From: Chaenocephalus aceratus
Taxonomy: Eukaryota > Chordata > Actinopteri > Perciformes > Channichthyidae
Assembly (NCBI GenBank): GCA_023974075.1
Contig: CM043792.1
Coordinates: forward strand, 13,001,456 to 13,065,455
DNA: 64,000 nucleotides
Reading direction: 5' to 3'
Position 1 is the first letter of the stretch. Each line of letters begins with the position of its first letter. Below, piece by piece: positions 16,450 to 28,269 of the stretch. Both the position numbers and the translations under genes were made by a program. Below the pieces are notes generated by a model that was not told where the DNA came from, made no database searches, and saw only the letters and a list, made by a program, of their open reading frames with translations.

Positions 16450-17345
16450 CAAGACTTTATGATCTTGTGAAAACTGTAAAGCTCCCTCCAGCTACAGGAT
16501 GGTACTTATATATATTTTTTAGCAGTTCTGTTGCAGACTCACTTTGACTGGTTAACTTTGAAGTGCTGCTCAAATGAAGAATTGAAAGATGAATCAACCC
16601 ATCTCTGGAGTCTTCTCTAAGTACTGTCAGACTCCCTGCCAATTAATAACCCAGCAACAATTTTCAGCAGAGACATATTTCATGTGTATGAATCACTCCT
16701 GAAATTACTGTGGGGACCTGCTGATAGTTTAGCATCGCAATACAGCAAAAACAGGAAGCTGTAAAAAAAAAACCTGTTTAATAAATGCATGTTTTGTTCA
16801 GCCGGATAATATCCACATGTCTTCCCTACTTTTATAATTTTCTAATCATAAATCTAATCGCCAGAAGCAAAATGCTAACGTTATGCTATAAATGAACTAC
16901 AGCCGACAGCAGGGTCGCTGCTTCAACGTCACGCCAACTTAAGATCCATATTCAAAAATACAGATTCAAAATTGTACAAGTTGAAGCATTTGTTTTAACA
17001 GTTTGCAAGAGCGCAGGTACTTGCTTTCATGCAGAACAGGGGAAACAAACTTAGCGGGAGTGTTTACGTGTTCGGCGTATTGACGTACAGCGTCCTCGAC
17101 AACTTCTGCAGTCCTATTCAGCCACTTGTTAACAACCATCGTTTCAGACACGTAAACTCTTCAAAAATCACCGGTGGGGTCACTGCTGATGTATTTAATG
17201 TCGTAGAACAAAACGTAATCCGTCTCTTACATTTGTGTCAACCACAGACCTTATTTCGAGCTATTTTTTCAAAATCCTATGGAGAAATCCCATTGACTCT
17301 GAGACGAGGGAATCGGACGTGGTAAAATGCTAACTCACTTCCGGG
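13108..17345. other. Non-coding AT-rich DNA
   Basis: No gene, RNA or transposon ends were recognised. The only clear feature is a TA microsatellite at 16416-16448. Open frames here are short and lack splice or homology support. Confidence 0.6.
16416..16448. repeat. (TA)n microsatellite
   Basis: About 16 TA units. Confidence 0.95.
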
Positions 17346-17510
17346 TTTTAGGACTCGTCACTGCACCACATTCCAAACCACGCCCTACCCCTACACACTA
17401 CCCCTCCGTTTGCGCGTTCGCGCGGAGGGTCCGGCCACATTACGTGCTGTTCCAAACCAACGAGTGTGGAGGGGGAGTGGGTTATCAAGCCAAACAGCGA
17501 GTCTGCATCG
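17346..17510. repeat. MITE-like repeat, one of three dispersed copies
   Basis: The text CCAAACCACGCCCTACCCC near the left end and a GAGTGTGGAGGGGGAGTGGG block near the right recur, in inverted orientation, at 60095-60180 and more loosely at 45175-45300. The CCCCTCCGTTTGCGCGTT core resembles a short repeat that is very common in fish. Exact ends were not resolved. Confidence 0.5.
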
Positions 17511-17518
17511 GTGCTGAC

Positions 17519-20500
17519 TGTCACTACCCGATCTGCCAACCCAGTCTCACGGCATTTCGTGTACACTAACACGATTTTTAATCTATTGATTCGTGTTCAC
17601 CATCACGATTTGCCCCTTTTTTTCGTGTTGCACAGCACGATTTTAAAAGCAATGTATTTCTACTGGTAACGTGTTTCGTGCCTGCAGGCTGCAGCGCGTC
17701 TTTTACTCCGGTCGGGTCGTGGAAGCTGTGTGGTTCATAAAAACATGTTCTTACTCAATATCAAGCCACAATTATTGCTTTTATTTTAAATCGTATAATT
17801 TTGGACTTTTGTTGCCGTCTGTGAGGAAAATAAATGGGGCTCAGAGCCTCAGGATACTGAAATCTGTATTTTTTAAATATTTTTTTCCTTCTAATTTGTT
17901 ATTCTTTTCAAAATAACACACTGTTATTTACTCACCAATAACTCACAATTATCCTTGCTTTTATTTATTGGTTTAATTCCATAATATCGGGCTTTTTTGG
18001 CGTCCGTCAGGAACTGAGTATATAAATATAACCGGAAACAGCGATTACCCAAGATCCTCAGCTATGGTTTTAAGCTCGCTGATTGGATGTGTTAGCCGCA
18101 ATGCATGCTGTGATTTGGTGTTTATATTATATGAAATCCGGAAAACATTTTAAAAGTATAAAATAATACTTAATTCCGAGTGCTCTCGCTTTTCTCTTTG
18201 AAAGTCATCACATAACGGCATTGTAATACACGGTTCGGCTGCATTACATATTACAGATCTGCCGTAGTTCTTTATTTAGAGAGCCCTATGAGAAGACCTT
18301 TGGAAGAACTGGAAGAAATGGCGCCGAAACTTAATACTTGACGTGGATCATAAATATATCAACAATTAAACAACATCTTCAATTTCTCTTCACACAATAC
18401 GTCTCCTTGCAGTATCAACACTAATTCGGCTGACTTTTACATTTGATCTAATTCATAGATAGGTTATATTTACACCATAACGGTGCACAGCTGATAGAAA
18501 AGGACTGTAGTTTTCAAAGATATTACTGATTTTCTTTGAATGTAAGAATGTAAATACTGAGTCTGAAATAGTATAGCAATATGCTGTAAAATGATGTGAA
18601 AGCATGCATAAAACTATACATCTTCAGATGTTGTACATACACACTAATAATACAAAGTTATTATGGCTGTGTGTACCTTGTGTGCACCTCCTAGTGGTTA
18701 AAGCACGTTATTGAATTATTGTTTTTATGTGTTATATTTGATATATTAAGAGTACATACTTTCATAGGGGGAAAGTATCAATATAGAAATATAGAATATA
18801 AAAAATCAAGAAGATACTATAAGTGATCTCTACAATACAACAGTTTAGTGCAGGATGTACACAGATATTAATAGGAGGAGGTGCAAAACAGAAAAACGGA
18901 TTAACCTTTATTTAAACATTAAATATTAAATATTAAGCCTGACAAAGTAATTCACGTCTAATATATTGCTTTCCTGCAATGTTAACTATGTTGAAGCACT
19001 TATTTTAACTGATATTATACACATTAATTATACTCTTATGTATGTAGATAGAATAAGAAATGTGCAGAATATGACAGTTTAATGGTGGAGGTTCACACAT
19101 ATTGATAGATGTCTTGTAATGCACTGTTGAGGAACCTGTGACCCAAGTTTTTCATTCATTGCATAACTACACCGTAGTTGTGTATGATATGTCAATACAC
19201 CTTAGAAAATCTTGAAAGGGATGTGCAAAATAGCCATAATATACAGTCTTTATTAACTATTAGTAGAGAATAACGAGTAATGAATATACTTTATTACTTG
19301 TTTCCATTCATGTCAATTGCAGATACATGTTTAGTCTTCTCAAGCACCAACTATCAAATATCTCTCCTGGTTGTTGGCACTTGACAATCACCTTACCTGA
19401 ATTTTACTCAGGTGTAACTAAAGTCTGATTTAAGGGTTGTTTATATTTCACATAATTAATCAGAATCTGCAAAGTAACTCAAATAAATGCAGTGGAGTAA
19501 AAATACCAGGTTAACCTCTGAATTGTAGTGGAGTAGAATTACAAAGTAGCAATGAGCTGTCATGTGGGTATATATTAATGCTGCGCATTATGGACACAAG
19601 CGATGTTCACCCATTTATTAATTATATGTTTTACATTTGATAACACCAATGTGTTTAATAATGGCAACTTCTAATTGTGGGGAAAACGAAAACGTTCAGT
19701 AGAGACGTCCCATAGAACATTTTGCGAAACACAATAGCCAGCATGTGTAGTTCTGGGGGGGTGTTCGATTCCAGTTTTGGATAGTCTGCCGTGGTTTCGT
19801 TCCATTTCACACAGCTGTTTGACGCTCTGCGTAACCTTACGGGAACTGTAGTCCTAAACGATAGCTGGGGATTATGGGTAGTGTAGTGTCTTCGGCCATC
19901 CTAAACTCAGAAATGTTGACAATCGCAATGATGCTCGAAATGTCCCTTATAGGCCTACGTCTGTTTCCGGTTATTTTTATTTTGAAATTCAGTTCCTGAC
20001 GGACACCAAAAAAGCCCGAGATTATGGAATTAAACCAATAAATAAAAGCAAGGATAATTGTGTGTTATTGATGAGTAAATAACAGTGTGTTATTTTGAAA
20101 AGAATAGCAAATTAGAAGGAAAAAATATTTAAAAATACAGATTTCAGTTTCCTGAGGCCCTGAGCCCCATTTATTTTCCTCACAGACGGCAACAGAAGTC
20201 CGAAATTATACGATTTAAAATAAAAGCAATAATTGTGGCTTGATATTGAGTAAGAACATGTTTTTATGAACCACACAGTTTCCGGTCTTCCACGACCCGA
20301 CCGGAGAAAAAGACGTGCTGCAGCCTGCAGGCACGAAACACGTTACCAGTAGAAATACATTGCTTTTAAAATCGTGCTGTGCAACACGAAAAAAAGGGGC
20401 AAATCGTGATGGTGAACACGAATCAATAGATTAAAAATCGTGTTGGTGAACACGAAATGCCGTGAGACTGGGTTGGATCTGCAGCTCTGCCCGATCTGCA

Positions 20501-20885
20501 GTGCGCATGTGCGAGATGGTCCGCCATATTGGACAACTCCGGACGGCAACCCAAGTAGGACAACATTGACACATATTTACTGTGAATGTATGCAAACATG
20601 TATGGCATATAGCTGTCTAACAGAAGTTAAATTAATTTCTCACTTGTTCTGACAATGTACTTAACCCCAAATAAAAGAACCCAACAAAAAGAGTTGTTAA
20701 ATAATAGTGAAGTCACGTTGTAAAAACAATAACTCATCTCTCTCGAGTTTTCCTTTTGAGCTTTGCCAAAAGCCACTGTGTCAATGTTGTCCTACTTGGG
20801 TTCCCGTCCGGAGTTGTCCAATATGGCGGACCATCTCGCACATGCGCACTGCAGATCGGGCAGAGCTGCAGATCGGGTAGTGACA
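17519..20885. mobile_element. Foldback MITE split by element A
   Basis: The right part (20476-20885) is a hairpin-like unit. TGCAGTGCGCATGTGCGAGA and the following 70 or so bases on the left are repeated inverted at about 20775-20870. The first 18 bases (17519-17536) lie on the far side of element A. Joining them to 20483 restores an arm that mirrors the right end, TGTCACTACCCGATCTGC versus GCAGATCGGGTAGTGACA at 20868-20885. Without A the unit is about 420 bp. No coding sequence; no clear target duplication. Confidence 0.7.
17537..20475. mobile_element. Long-inverted-arm DNA element A (2.9 kb, non-coding)
   Basis: The ends CAACCCAGTCTCAC and GTGAGACTGGGTTG begin inverted arms of about 500 bp (17537 to about 18043 and about 19965 to 20475) with a few mismatches and indels. 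The 7-bp direct repeat GATCTGC flanks it at 17530-17536 and 20476-20482. The interior (about 18045-19960) has no coding frame but matches the interiors of elements B and C. Long arms, ends starting CA and a 7-bp duplication do not allow firm superfamily assignment. A THAP exon near the end of related element C hints at a P- or other THAP-type transposase. Confidence 0.8.
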
Positions 20886-21060
20886 CTGGCCCTTTCTCAT
20901 TTCTCTAACTCCCCTCCTCGACTCCTATCCTCGAGACTTAGTCCCGCCCACAGGAGATGCGAGCGGAGGAGCCGAGGAGGGGAACCGAGGAGAGAGGAGG
21001 GGAAGCAGCAGGCTGTTAGAGAAATGAGAACTCCTCTCCTCTGAGCGGTCATTTTAAAGA
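20886..21060. repeat. Short GC-rich repeat with inverted ends
   Basis: TCTCATTTCTCTAAC at about 20895 is inverted as GTTAGAGAAATGAG at about 21016. The text CTGGCCCTTTCTCATTTC recurs inverted at 44790-44810, beside another GAGGAGTCGAGG-rich stretch, so this is a dispersed MITE-like family. Confidence 0.5.
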
Positions 21061-21181
21061 GACGTCCATTAATGATGACAGGAGGCAGCCCTCTGTCCGA
21101 TGGACAGATGTGTTCATGATGACTTATATATTTACTTTTAATTCATTCACAGTGCGGTATAATGAGACAATAACAGGCTAC

Positions 21182-21183
<2 letters not shown>

Positions 21184-21219
<36 letters not shown>
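21184..21219. repeat. (CA)n microsatellite
   Basis: About 18 CA units. Confidence 0.95.
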
Positions 21220-21223
<4 letters not shown>

Positions 21224-21975
21224 TTATATAAATATATACAATTTTAGAATCAAACAGAGCACTCTCATAATAGCGTAACACTATCAGAGACTGAATATAT
21301 CCCCCCCCTCTCCTCTCGCTACAATGAGGAAAATAAATGACGGGCCAAAAGTTTTATTTACAAGTATTAAAAGTAAGCAGAGGACACCAAACCAACTGAG
21401 ACCTGTCTGTCCGCTGCATCTACGCACACACTGTACCACACACACCTACACCACACACACGCACCTACAGCTAGGGTTGCCAACTTCCAGAAATGGAGAA
21501 ACGGGACACATGCATGAAGATTTTCGTGTTTCTGGTGAATTTAGTTACTTTTTTTTGTTACTTTATTTCAGTTTTAGGTTTAGGGTCAGGTTAGGGTTAT
21601 GTTATTTAATTATTTTGGGGGAGCCAGCCCCTAGGGTTCGAAAATGGTTTTGGGGGTCAAACCCCCCAAAACCCTCAAAATGCATAGAAAACTATGCATA
21701 CCTATAACACAATACAAACACAATGGTCTTACACCTGCATTAGGCTACTACATCACATTGTACATCAGTATGTTCAAATCGGATAGGTGGGCACTTTGGT
21801 GTACAATTGGCTATTTTGTCCAAAATGTTAAAAAATAAATATTTGAAAAATGGTATTAAGTAATGCAAAGTATACATGATGTGAACATGCACGGTACACC
21901 ATTATTAGACTTAATGTTATCCTTCAACCAACCATTTTCCCAGCATTTTCCCATCAATCAGCTGACTGACTCTCT

Positions 21976-21994
21976 CACACACACAAACACACGC

Positions 21995-22057
<63 letters not shown>
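21976..22057. repeat. (CA)n microsatellite
   Basis: CA repeat with two CG-containing interruptions in its first 30 bases; it lies inside the hAT element just left of the LTR. Confidence 0.95.
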
Positions 22058-22058
<1 letters not shown>

Positions 22059-22127
22059 CTCGAGACAGATCTCCACCACTCACGGGCTTTACCCAACTGT
22101 GTTTTTCTTCCCACTGTTTGTTGTAAG

Positions 22128-22614
22128 TGTCACAATCTTAAGGAGAACCCAAATGCAGCACTCGAGAAACCAAGGAGAATTGGTAATATACTTTATTGGA
22201 GATTCCACTGGATCGGAGGAATACCAACCGGGCAGTATAACGCACCGGAGGACAGCGCAGAAGGTGAGTCAGGGACAGGCAGAGGGTCAGGGAGTAAGCG
22301 AGGCGGTCAGCGTGGATACAGGCAGGGTCAGATAACAGGCAGAGCAGGCAGGATAGTCGAGGGACAGGCAGGATCAGGAAACAGGCAGAGCAGGCAGGTC
22401 GGGGACAGGCAGGGTCGGAACCGGGTAGGCAATCTAGTGTTGAACGCGGGAGAGACAAGCATGAGGCAAAGTACAAGTGTAAGGTGCGGGTTTAAATACT
22501 GGCAGAAGCTAATGGGTACAGAAGAGAAAGAGAGTGAGTTAACGAGTGGGTGTGGAAAACAGGTGAGACAGGTGAATGGAAAACTACTGGTGAATGATGG
22601 AGCAGACTATGACA
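22128..22614 (-). repeat. 3' LTR of the Gypsy element
   Basis: On the minus strand it begins TGTCATAGTCTGC and ends TTGTGACA, with the canonical TG...CA ends. It contains degenerate AGGCAG-rich short repeats. A purine-rich tract adjoins it on the internal side. Confidence 0.92.
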
Positions 22615-22628
22615 GAACCCCCCCCTTA
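22615..22628 (-). other. Polypurine tract
   Basis: On the minus strand this reads TAAGGGGGGGGTTC, directly before the 3' LTR, where plus-strand DNA synthesis is primed in LTR retrotransposons. Confidence 0.7.
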
Positions 22629-22685
22629 ATGGACGGCTCCTGACGTCCCTAAATGCTAATCTACAGATGAGGGTGGGAGGTGGGA

Positions 22686-23723
22686 TTAATACTCATCTGA
22701 AAAAGTTCCTTCGGCCTCCCTCTCCTGCCCCCTGTGGGAATCTGCATCCTCATCAGAAGCCTGCCCCTCGCTGTCCTCCTCTGAAGAGCTGACGGTAAGA
22801 GGAGAGACTCTCCCTGTGTCTCTGCCCATCGACGTGACGGTCTTAGATGGTTGCTTGGGATTACGCTGATGGAACTCCCTGATGAGCCGGGGGTCCAACA
22901 CATGACGAGCTGGAACCCAAGACCTCTCCTCAGGGCCGTAACCCTTCCAGTCCACCAGGTACTGGACTCCTCTTCCTCTGCGACGGGAACGAAGAAGTCG
23001 TCGGAGAGTGTACGTAGGCCCGCCGTCAATCATCCGGGGGGGTGGTGGGGGAGGGACCGCAGGAACCAAGGCACTCTCTCGGACAGGTTTGATCCTGGAA
23101 ACATGGAAAGTGGGATGGATCTGCAGAGTCCGAGGCAGTCTTAGCCTTACTGCTGCAGGATTGATTATCCTGACAATCTCAAACGGTCCAATGAATTTAG
23201 GTGCAAGTTTCTTCGAATCCACCCGTAAAGGAATATCCCGGGAGGAAAGCCATACCTTTTGGCCCACCTGGTAGACAGGTGCTTCGGAACGTCGGCGGTT
23301 GGCAGAGGAGGCGTACCGGTTGGCCGAACAGACGAGAGTTCTCCGGGCTTGATTCCAGGTCCGTCGACAACGACGGATGAAAGCCTGGACGGACGGACAG
23401 GTAACCTCCCTCTCCAGGGCCGGAAACAGAGAGGGTTGAAGCCCGTAAGCACACTGAAATGGGGACAGCTTGGTGGCCGAACTGACCAGAGTGTTGTGGG
23501 CGTACTCGACCCAGAGCAGCTGTTTAGCCCAGGCCGCTGGGTTCTTGGAGACTATACAGCGTAAGGTCGTCTCCATCTCCTGGTTCTTTCTTTCTGTCTG
23601 ACCGTTGGATTGCGGATGGAAACCGGATGACAGACTGACCGTGGCCCCAAGGAGCGTGCAGAATTCCCTCCAGAACACCGAGGTAAATTGAGGACCACGA
23701 TCGGAATCCGCATCAGTAGGCAG
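22686..23723 (-). pseudogene. Gypsy integrase C-terminal part plus chromodomain
   Basis: The frame is open from the insertion point at 23723 to the stop at 22686. It starts inside the integrase core with DRGPQF (second catalytic Asp), followed by [12 protein letters not shown], whose Glu is the third catalytic residue. The GPF and FHVSRIKPV blocks follow as the integrase C-terminal domain. A chromodomain comes next, with YLVDWKGYG and [11 protein letters not shown]. The tail is Ser/Asp/Glu-rich. This is the 3' end of pol. It is separated from the N-terminal integrase half by the hAT-type element at 23724-24827 and so cannot be translated as one protein. Confidence 0.9.
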
Positions 23724-24827
23724 TAGTGTTAATTTCGTCAGCTATTTTTTAATTTAGTTTTAGTCTTAGTCCTGTGTTAAATTTCCTTTTTAGTTTTAGT
23801 CATATTTAGTCACCTTCATCCTGTTTTTATTTAGTCAAGTTTTAGTCGACTAAAAGTCTGAGCATTTTAGTCTTATTTTAGTCAAAGAAAACTAATTATT
23901 TTAGTCTACGTTTTGTCAATGAAAACGGTTGAGTCTTTTTTAGTCATCAGATTATATAGAACATTTCATTCAAACTAGTCTAGCCAAAACCAATAATTTG
24001 TCATTTTAGTATATAAATAAATAAGATTATCTTGTCCTTATTTGATGAAAATCACAGGTTGAATGATTAAGAAAGCAGCTTTGCAGAGAGTATCTGGTCA
24101 GGTTTGTGGTGTTTTTACCAGCTGTGTTATGGCCACATTGCTTCCCTTCTGATGAAACAATGCATTCGCTTTTTTTCTCCGCCTCATTGTAGCGAAAATG
24201 GGCCCAAATATCACATCGTTTCTTTCTCCCAAGCAGTGGTGGCTTTAGACTTTTCCGCTGTCAGTCATTTTGACGGACAGGTTTGTAACATTTCCGTCAT
24301 AATCCATTATTATCCGTCGAGTGCACAATGTATCACTCACTCGCGCAACGGGGGGGTATTCGGTTAACGCGACCACTGCTCCTAAGCCCTGTTGTTGCCA
24401 TTTTATTTTCTGTTAAATAAGGTTAGTTAGACCATGAGTTAGACCCGAGTCTTCCTGACAGTTCATATTGTGCCGCTGCCCGGTGTAATTCAAATGTACC
24501 GCCGCTCGCAGCACAGAAACAGCTGCTGCTCTGCCGCAGCACCTGAAGTGGAACTGCTGGGAGAAAAACTGACTTAACGTTATCTTTGATAATATTTCGT
24601 CTCCTCATTTTTCGTCAACGAAAGTAAAGAGAGATTTTGTCATAGTTTTTATTTAGTAAACTACATTTTCGTCTCGTCACTTTTCGTCAACGATATTGCA
24701 TGATGATTTTGTTACAGTTATTGTTTACTGCCGTCGGTGCCGTCTCGTCATCGTCTCGTTTTCGAGAAAAAAAAAGGTCGTTGACGAACATATTTCGTCA
24801 TAGTTTTAGTCAACGAAATTAACACTA
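23724..24827. mobile_element. Non-autonomous hAT-type element inside the Gypsy integrase
   Basis: The inverted ends TAGTGTTAATTTCGT (left) and ACGAAATTAACACTA (right) are perfect over 15 bp. The 8-bp target duplication GTAGGCAG lies at 23716-23723 and 24828-24835. The left subterminal region is packed with TTTTAGTC/TTAGTC repeats and the right with ATTTTCGTC repeats, probably transposase-binding sites. There is no transposase. The insertion point lies within the integrase codons between HGLP and the DRGPQF block. Confidence 0.92.
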
Positions 24828-25396
24828 GTAGGCAGCCCATGGAGCCGAAACACATGGAGCAGGACCAGCTCCGCCGTCTCTTTAGCTGAGGGGAGCTTGG
24901 GTATCGGCACAAAATGAGCCATCTTACTGAATCGGTCTACCACCGTCAAGATGGCAGTGTGTCTGTTGGACGGTGGCAGACCAGTAACAAAGTCCAGAGA
25001 AATGTGAGACCAGGGGCGATGAGGGATAGGCAGAGGTCGTAGGAGACCAGCAGGAGCTTGGTGAGAAGACTTGTTCTGATTGCAAACGGGGCAGGCATTA
25101 ACAAATTCCCTGGTGTCCTCCTTAAATGTTGCCCACCAGAACCTTTGCTGGACTACCTCCCATGTGCGTTGGATCCCAGGATGGCAGGTGAGTCTGGAGT
25201 TATGAACCAACTGGAGAACATCAGACCTCAACGTCTGCGGAACGAACAGGCGGTTCGGAGGACAGGCACTGGGTCCCGGCTGGTCCTGCTGGGCGGCCTT
25301 GACCCTCTCCTCCACCTCCCAGATGAGGGCGGCGACGAGCTGAGAAGTCGGAAGGATGGGGTCCAAGCCTCTGGGAATGTTACCCTCCCTCTCCAA
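24828..25396 (-). pseudogene. Gypsy integrase N-terminal part
   Basis: The frame encodes the zinc-binding HHCC domain, with H-x4-H in [11 protein letters not shown] and CPVC. The start of the catalytic core follows: LDFVTGLPP with the first Asp, then [14 protein letters not shown]. It ends at the hAT insertion after HGLP. Upstream it should be continuous with RNase H, but the frames differ by one base in a GGAGAGGGAGGG run near 25390, so a frameshift separates them. Confidence 0.88.
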
Positions 25397-25934
25397 ACTG
25401 ACGAGAAAGAGCGTCAGCCTTAATGTTCCGAGAACCAGGGCGGTAGGAGAGGGAGAAATTGAACCGAGTGAAGAAAAGGGCCCATCTAGCCTGTCGGGAA
25501 TTCAGTCTGCGGGCCGACCGGATGTACTCCAAATTCTTGTGGTCGGTCCACACCAGGAAAGGTTGACTGGTCCCCTCGAGCCAGTGACGCCACTCCTCCA
25601 GAGCCAACTTCACTGCTAGAAGCTCCCAGTTTCCCATATCATAATTTCTTTCCGCTGGAGTCAAACGCTTTGAAAAGAAAGCACAGGGATGGAGTTTTTG
25701 GCTGTCCATTGCTCGCTGAGACAGGATGGCTCCCACCCCCATATCAGAAGCATCCACCTCCAAAACAAACTGTCTTACAGGATCGGGTACTCGGAGGATG
25801 GGGGCGGAGGTGAACCTGGCCTTAAGGTTCTGGAATGCCTCCTCAGCCGAGGAGGACCACTGGAACATAACCTTAGAGGAGGTCAGGGCTGTGAGAGGAG
25901 CGGCCAAGGTACTGTATCCACGAATGAACCTCCG
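25380..25934 (-). pseudogene. Gypsy RNase H domain
   Basis: The frame is the in-phase continuation of the reverse transcriptase past a premature stop at 25935-25937. Recognisable RNase H blocks are [17 protein letters not shown] (first Asp), the [16 protein letters not shown] block, [19 protein letters not shown] (Glu), and [13 protein letters not shown] (Asp), ending ADALSRQ. It runs into a stop after a one-base shift just before integrase. Confidence 0.9.
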
Positions 25935-27323
25935 CTAGAAGTTGGCGAACCCGAGGAACTGTTGTAGCCGCTTCCGGGAATCTGGAACCGGCCAGGCAGT
26001 GACTGCATCAACCTTGGAAGGATCCATCTCAATGCTCCCTTGTCCCACGATGTATCCCAGAAAAGAGACAGAGGATGTGTGAAACTCGCACTTCTCCGTT
26101 TTAACAAACAGCGAGTTCTCGAGCAATCTCTTGAGAACCGCCTGGACGTGGTGCACGTGTTCTTTCAGCGTCTTGGAAAAGATCAGGATGTCATCCAAGT
26201 AAACAAACACGTGTCGGTCCAACATGTCTCGGAGCACGTCATTTACCAACGCCTGGAATACTGCAGGGGCGTTGGTAAGCCCAAAAGGCATGACTAGGTA
26301 CTCGTAGTGCCCCGAGGTGGTGTTGAAGGCTGTCTTCCACTCATCCCCCTCGCAAATACGTACCAAGTGGTACGCGTTACGCAAGTCCAGCTTAGTGAAT
26401 ATGGTTGCTCCCTGCAACAACTCAAATGCAGAAGAGATAGGAGACAGTGGGTATCGATTCTTGATCGTAATGTCATTAAGACCCCGAAAGTCGATACAGG
26501 GCCTTAGGGTCTTGTCTTTCTTCTCTACAAAGAAGAACCCTGCGCCAGCAGGTGATGAGGACGGGGGAATAATCCCAGCCGCCAGAGCGTCATTGATATA
26601 AGTCTCCATGGAAACTCTTTCCGGAGCAGACAGGGAGTACAATCGACCCCTGGGAGGGCTGGTGCCGGGATGCAGGTCGATGGCACAGTCGTAGGGCCGG
26701 TGTGGTGGTAGGGAAGTAACCCTCGACTTGCTGAATACTTCCTTGAAGTCCAGATATTCCGGTGGAACTCCTGTAACATCCAGAACTTGGCTGGGGTTCC
26801 CCGAGCGTTGAGGCGCGGCAGCCTGTTTCAGACAGATCTGATGACAAGAGGGGCTCCATCCAAAAATGGCTCCCGTCTCCCAGTCAATGTTAGGGTTGTG
26901 GCGGCGGAGCCATGGGTAACCCAGGATAAGTGGGATATGTGGAGACCGGAGAACATGAAACTGAATAGTCTCGTGATGGTTCCCAGACAGGAGCATGTGA
27001 ACGGGTACAGTCTGATGAGTCACTGTCCCCAGCAGGTGACCGTCTAAGGCGTTGGCTGGAACTGGGCGAGATAAGGGAACCCGGTCTATTCCCAACTGCA
27101 ACATAAGCTCTTCATCCATAATACTCGCGTCCGAACCAGAGTCAATAAAAACTGCAAGAGCCTGAGAGCTATCCGGTAATAGCAACCTGGCGTGGCTCAA
27201 TGGTCTCTGAGTGGGAACAAATCCAGGGGTTTGGCTCACCAGTATGTTCCCCATTACTGCTGAGCCTTGCCTTTTACCGGGCAGTGAGAAACAAAATGGC
27301 CGGCCCGGCCGCAGTAGAGACAC
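25935..27323 (-). pseudogene. Gypsy protease and reverse transcriptase
   Basis: This minus-strand frame overlaps the 3' end of gag and is shifted -1 relative to it, consistent with programmed frameshifting in this group. The protease active site IDSGSDAS lies near residue 61. The reverse transcriptase follows, with [21 protein letters not shown] (first catalytic Asp), [10 protein letters not shown] and the YLDD catalytic pair in [12 protein letters not shown]. The thumb ends LGFANF. A TAG at 25935-25937 interrupts the expected continuation RRFIRGYS, which reads on in the same frame, so it is a simple nonsense mutation. Confidence 0.92.
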
Positions 27324-28251
27324 AGGTTACGACGTCTGCGATGCTCACGTTCCTCCAAAGTGAGGTTGGTGCGACCCACTTGCATGGGCTCATCCCCCCC
27401 TGGTTGCGGCTCTGGAGTGAGGTGAGGAGTCGCAGCCAAACTCGGACGTCGGGGCGCCCAGGCATGTTGAACTTCCGCCGATCGTCGCTCCTGTCTCCGT
27501 GTCTGGATGCGCCGATCCATGGGGGAAGTCAACCCCCATCCAGTGAATTGGGCAGATCAAACGACACCAGCTCGTCTTTAATGTAATCCGCCAACCCACG
27601 TAGATAGGCGTCACACCGGGCTGCAGAATTCCAGTTGCTGAGGCGGCTCCGGGTGCGAAACTCAATGGCATAATCCACTATAGATCCATTACCCTGGCTC
27701 AGGTTCAATAGTCCTCCTGCAGCGTCTGGACCCACAGACACAGGTCCAAACACCTTGCGCAGCTCCGCAGAAAAAGCGGGGAACGAAGAGCAGGCGGGTG
27801 TTTGTTGCTCCCATTCCGCTGTGCCCCACAGTCGGGCTTTCCCAGTCAAATGATTGACCGTGAACGCCACACGAGCAGCTTCAGAAGCGAAAGTGTGTGG
27901 CTGCAGTGCAAACAGGATAGAACAGTTCATAAGAAATGGGCTGCAGCCCTCCGGTTCCCCGGCGTAGCGCTCCGGAGTTCCCACCCGAGGCTCCGGGGTA
28001 AATCCCATCAGAGGTGATGCAGAAGCGGGTGTCGACGGCATAGGAAGAGGCGCTGGAGTGGCCACTCCTGCCACTAGCTGCTGCACCGTAGCCGTTAGCT
28101 GCTGTAGCTGCGCAGCTAAATAGGTTAGCGTCTGGTCCTGTGAAGATGTAGCATGATGAGCCTCGGTGGCCAAGATGGCTATCGAGGCTTCCTGCCTCTG
28201 GAGAGCGTCCTCAACTCTCTCGAAACGGTCTCTTGAGTGCGCTGGGTCCAT
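27254..28251 (-). pseudogene. Gypsy gag with CCHC zinc knuckle, frameshifted
   Basis: The first part begins at ATG 28251, only 18 bases inside the 5' LTR. It encodes a coiled-coil-like N-terminus and a retrotransposon gag domain (GSIVDYAIEFRT). It reaches a stop near 27529 after PNSLDGG. The next frame continues TSPMDRRIQ and carries the zinc knuckle [14 protein letters not shown] before a stop at 27254. A run of five G at about 27530 is the likely site of a one-base change. The C-terminal part overlaps pol. Confidence 0.88.
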
Positions 28252-28269
28252 GTTCTGGCCAGATTGTTC

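Noticed and set aside
24104..24367. Open frame inside the hAT-type element at 23724-24827
   Set aside because: No transposase motif; the element is non-coding and the frame is short.
28252..28269. tRNA primer-binding site next to the 5' LTR of the Gypsy element
   Set aside because: The 18 bases between LTR and gag could not be matched with confidence to any tRNA 3' end by eye.
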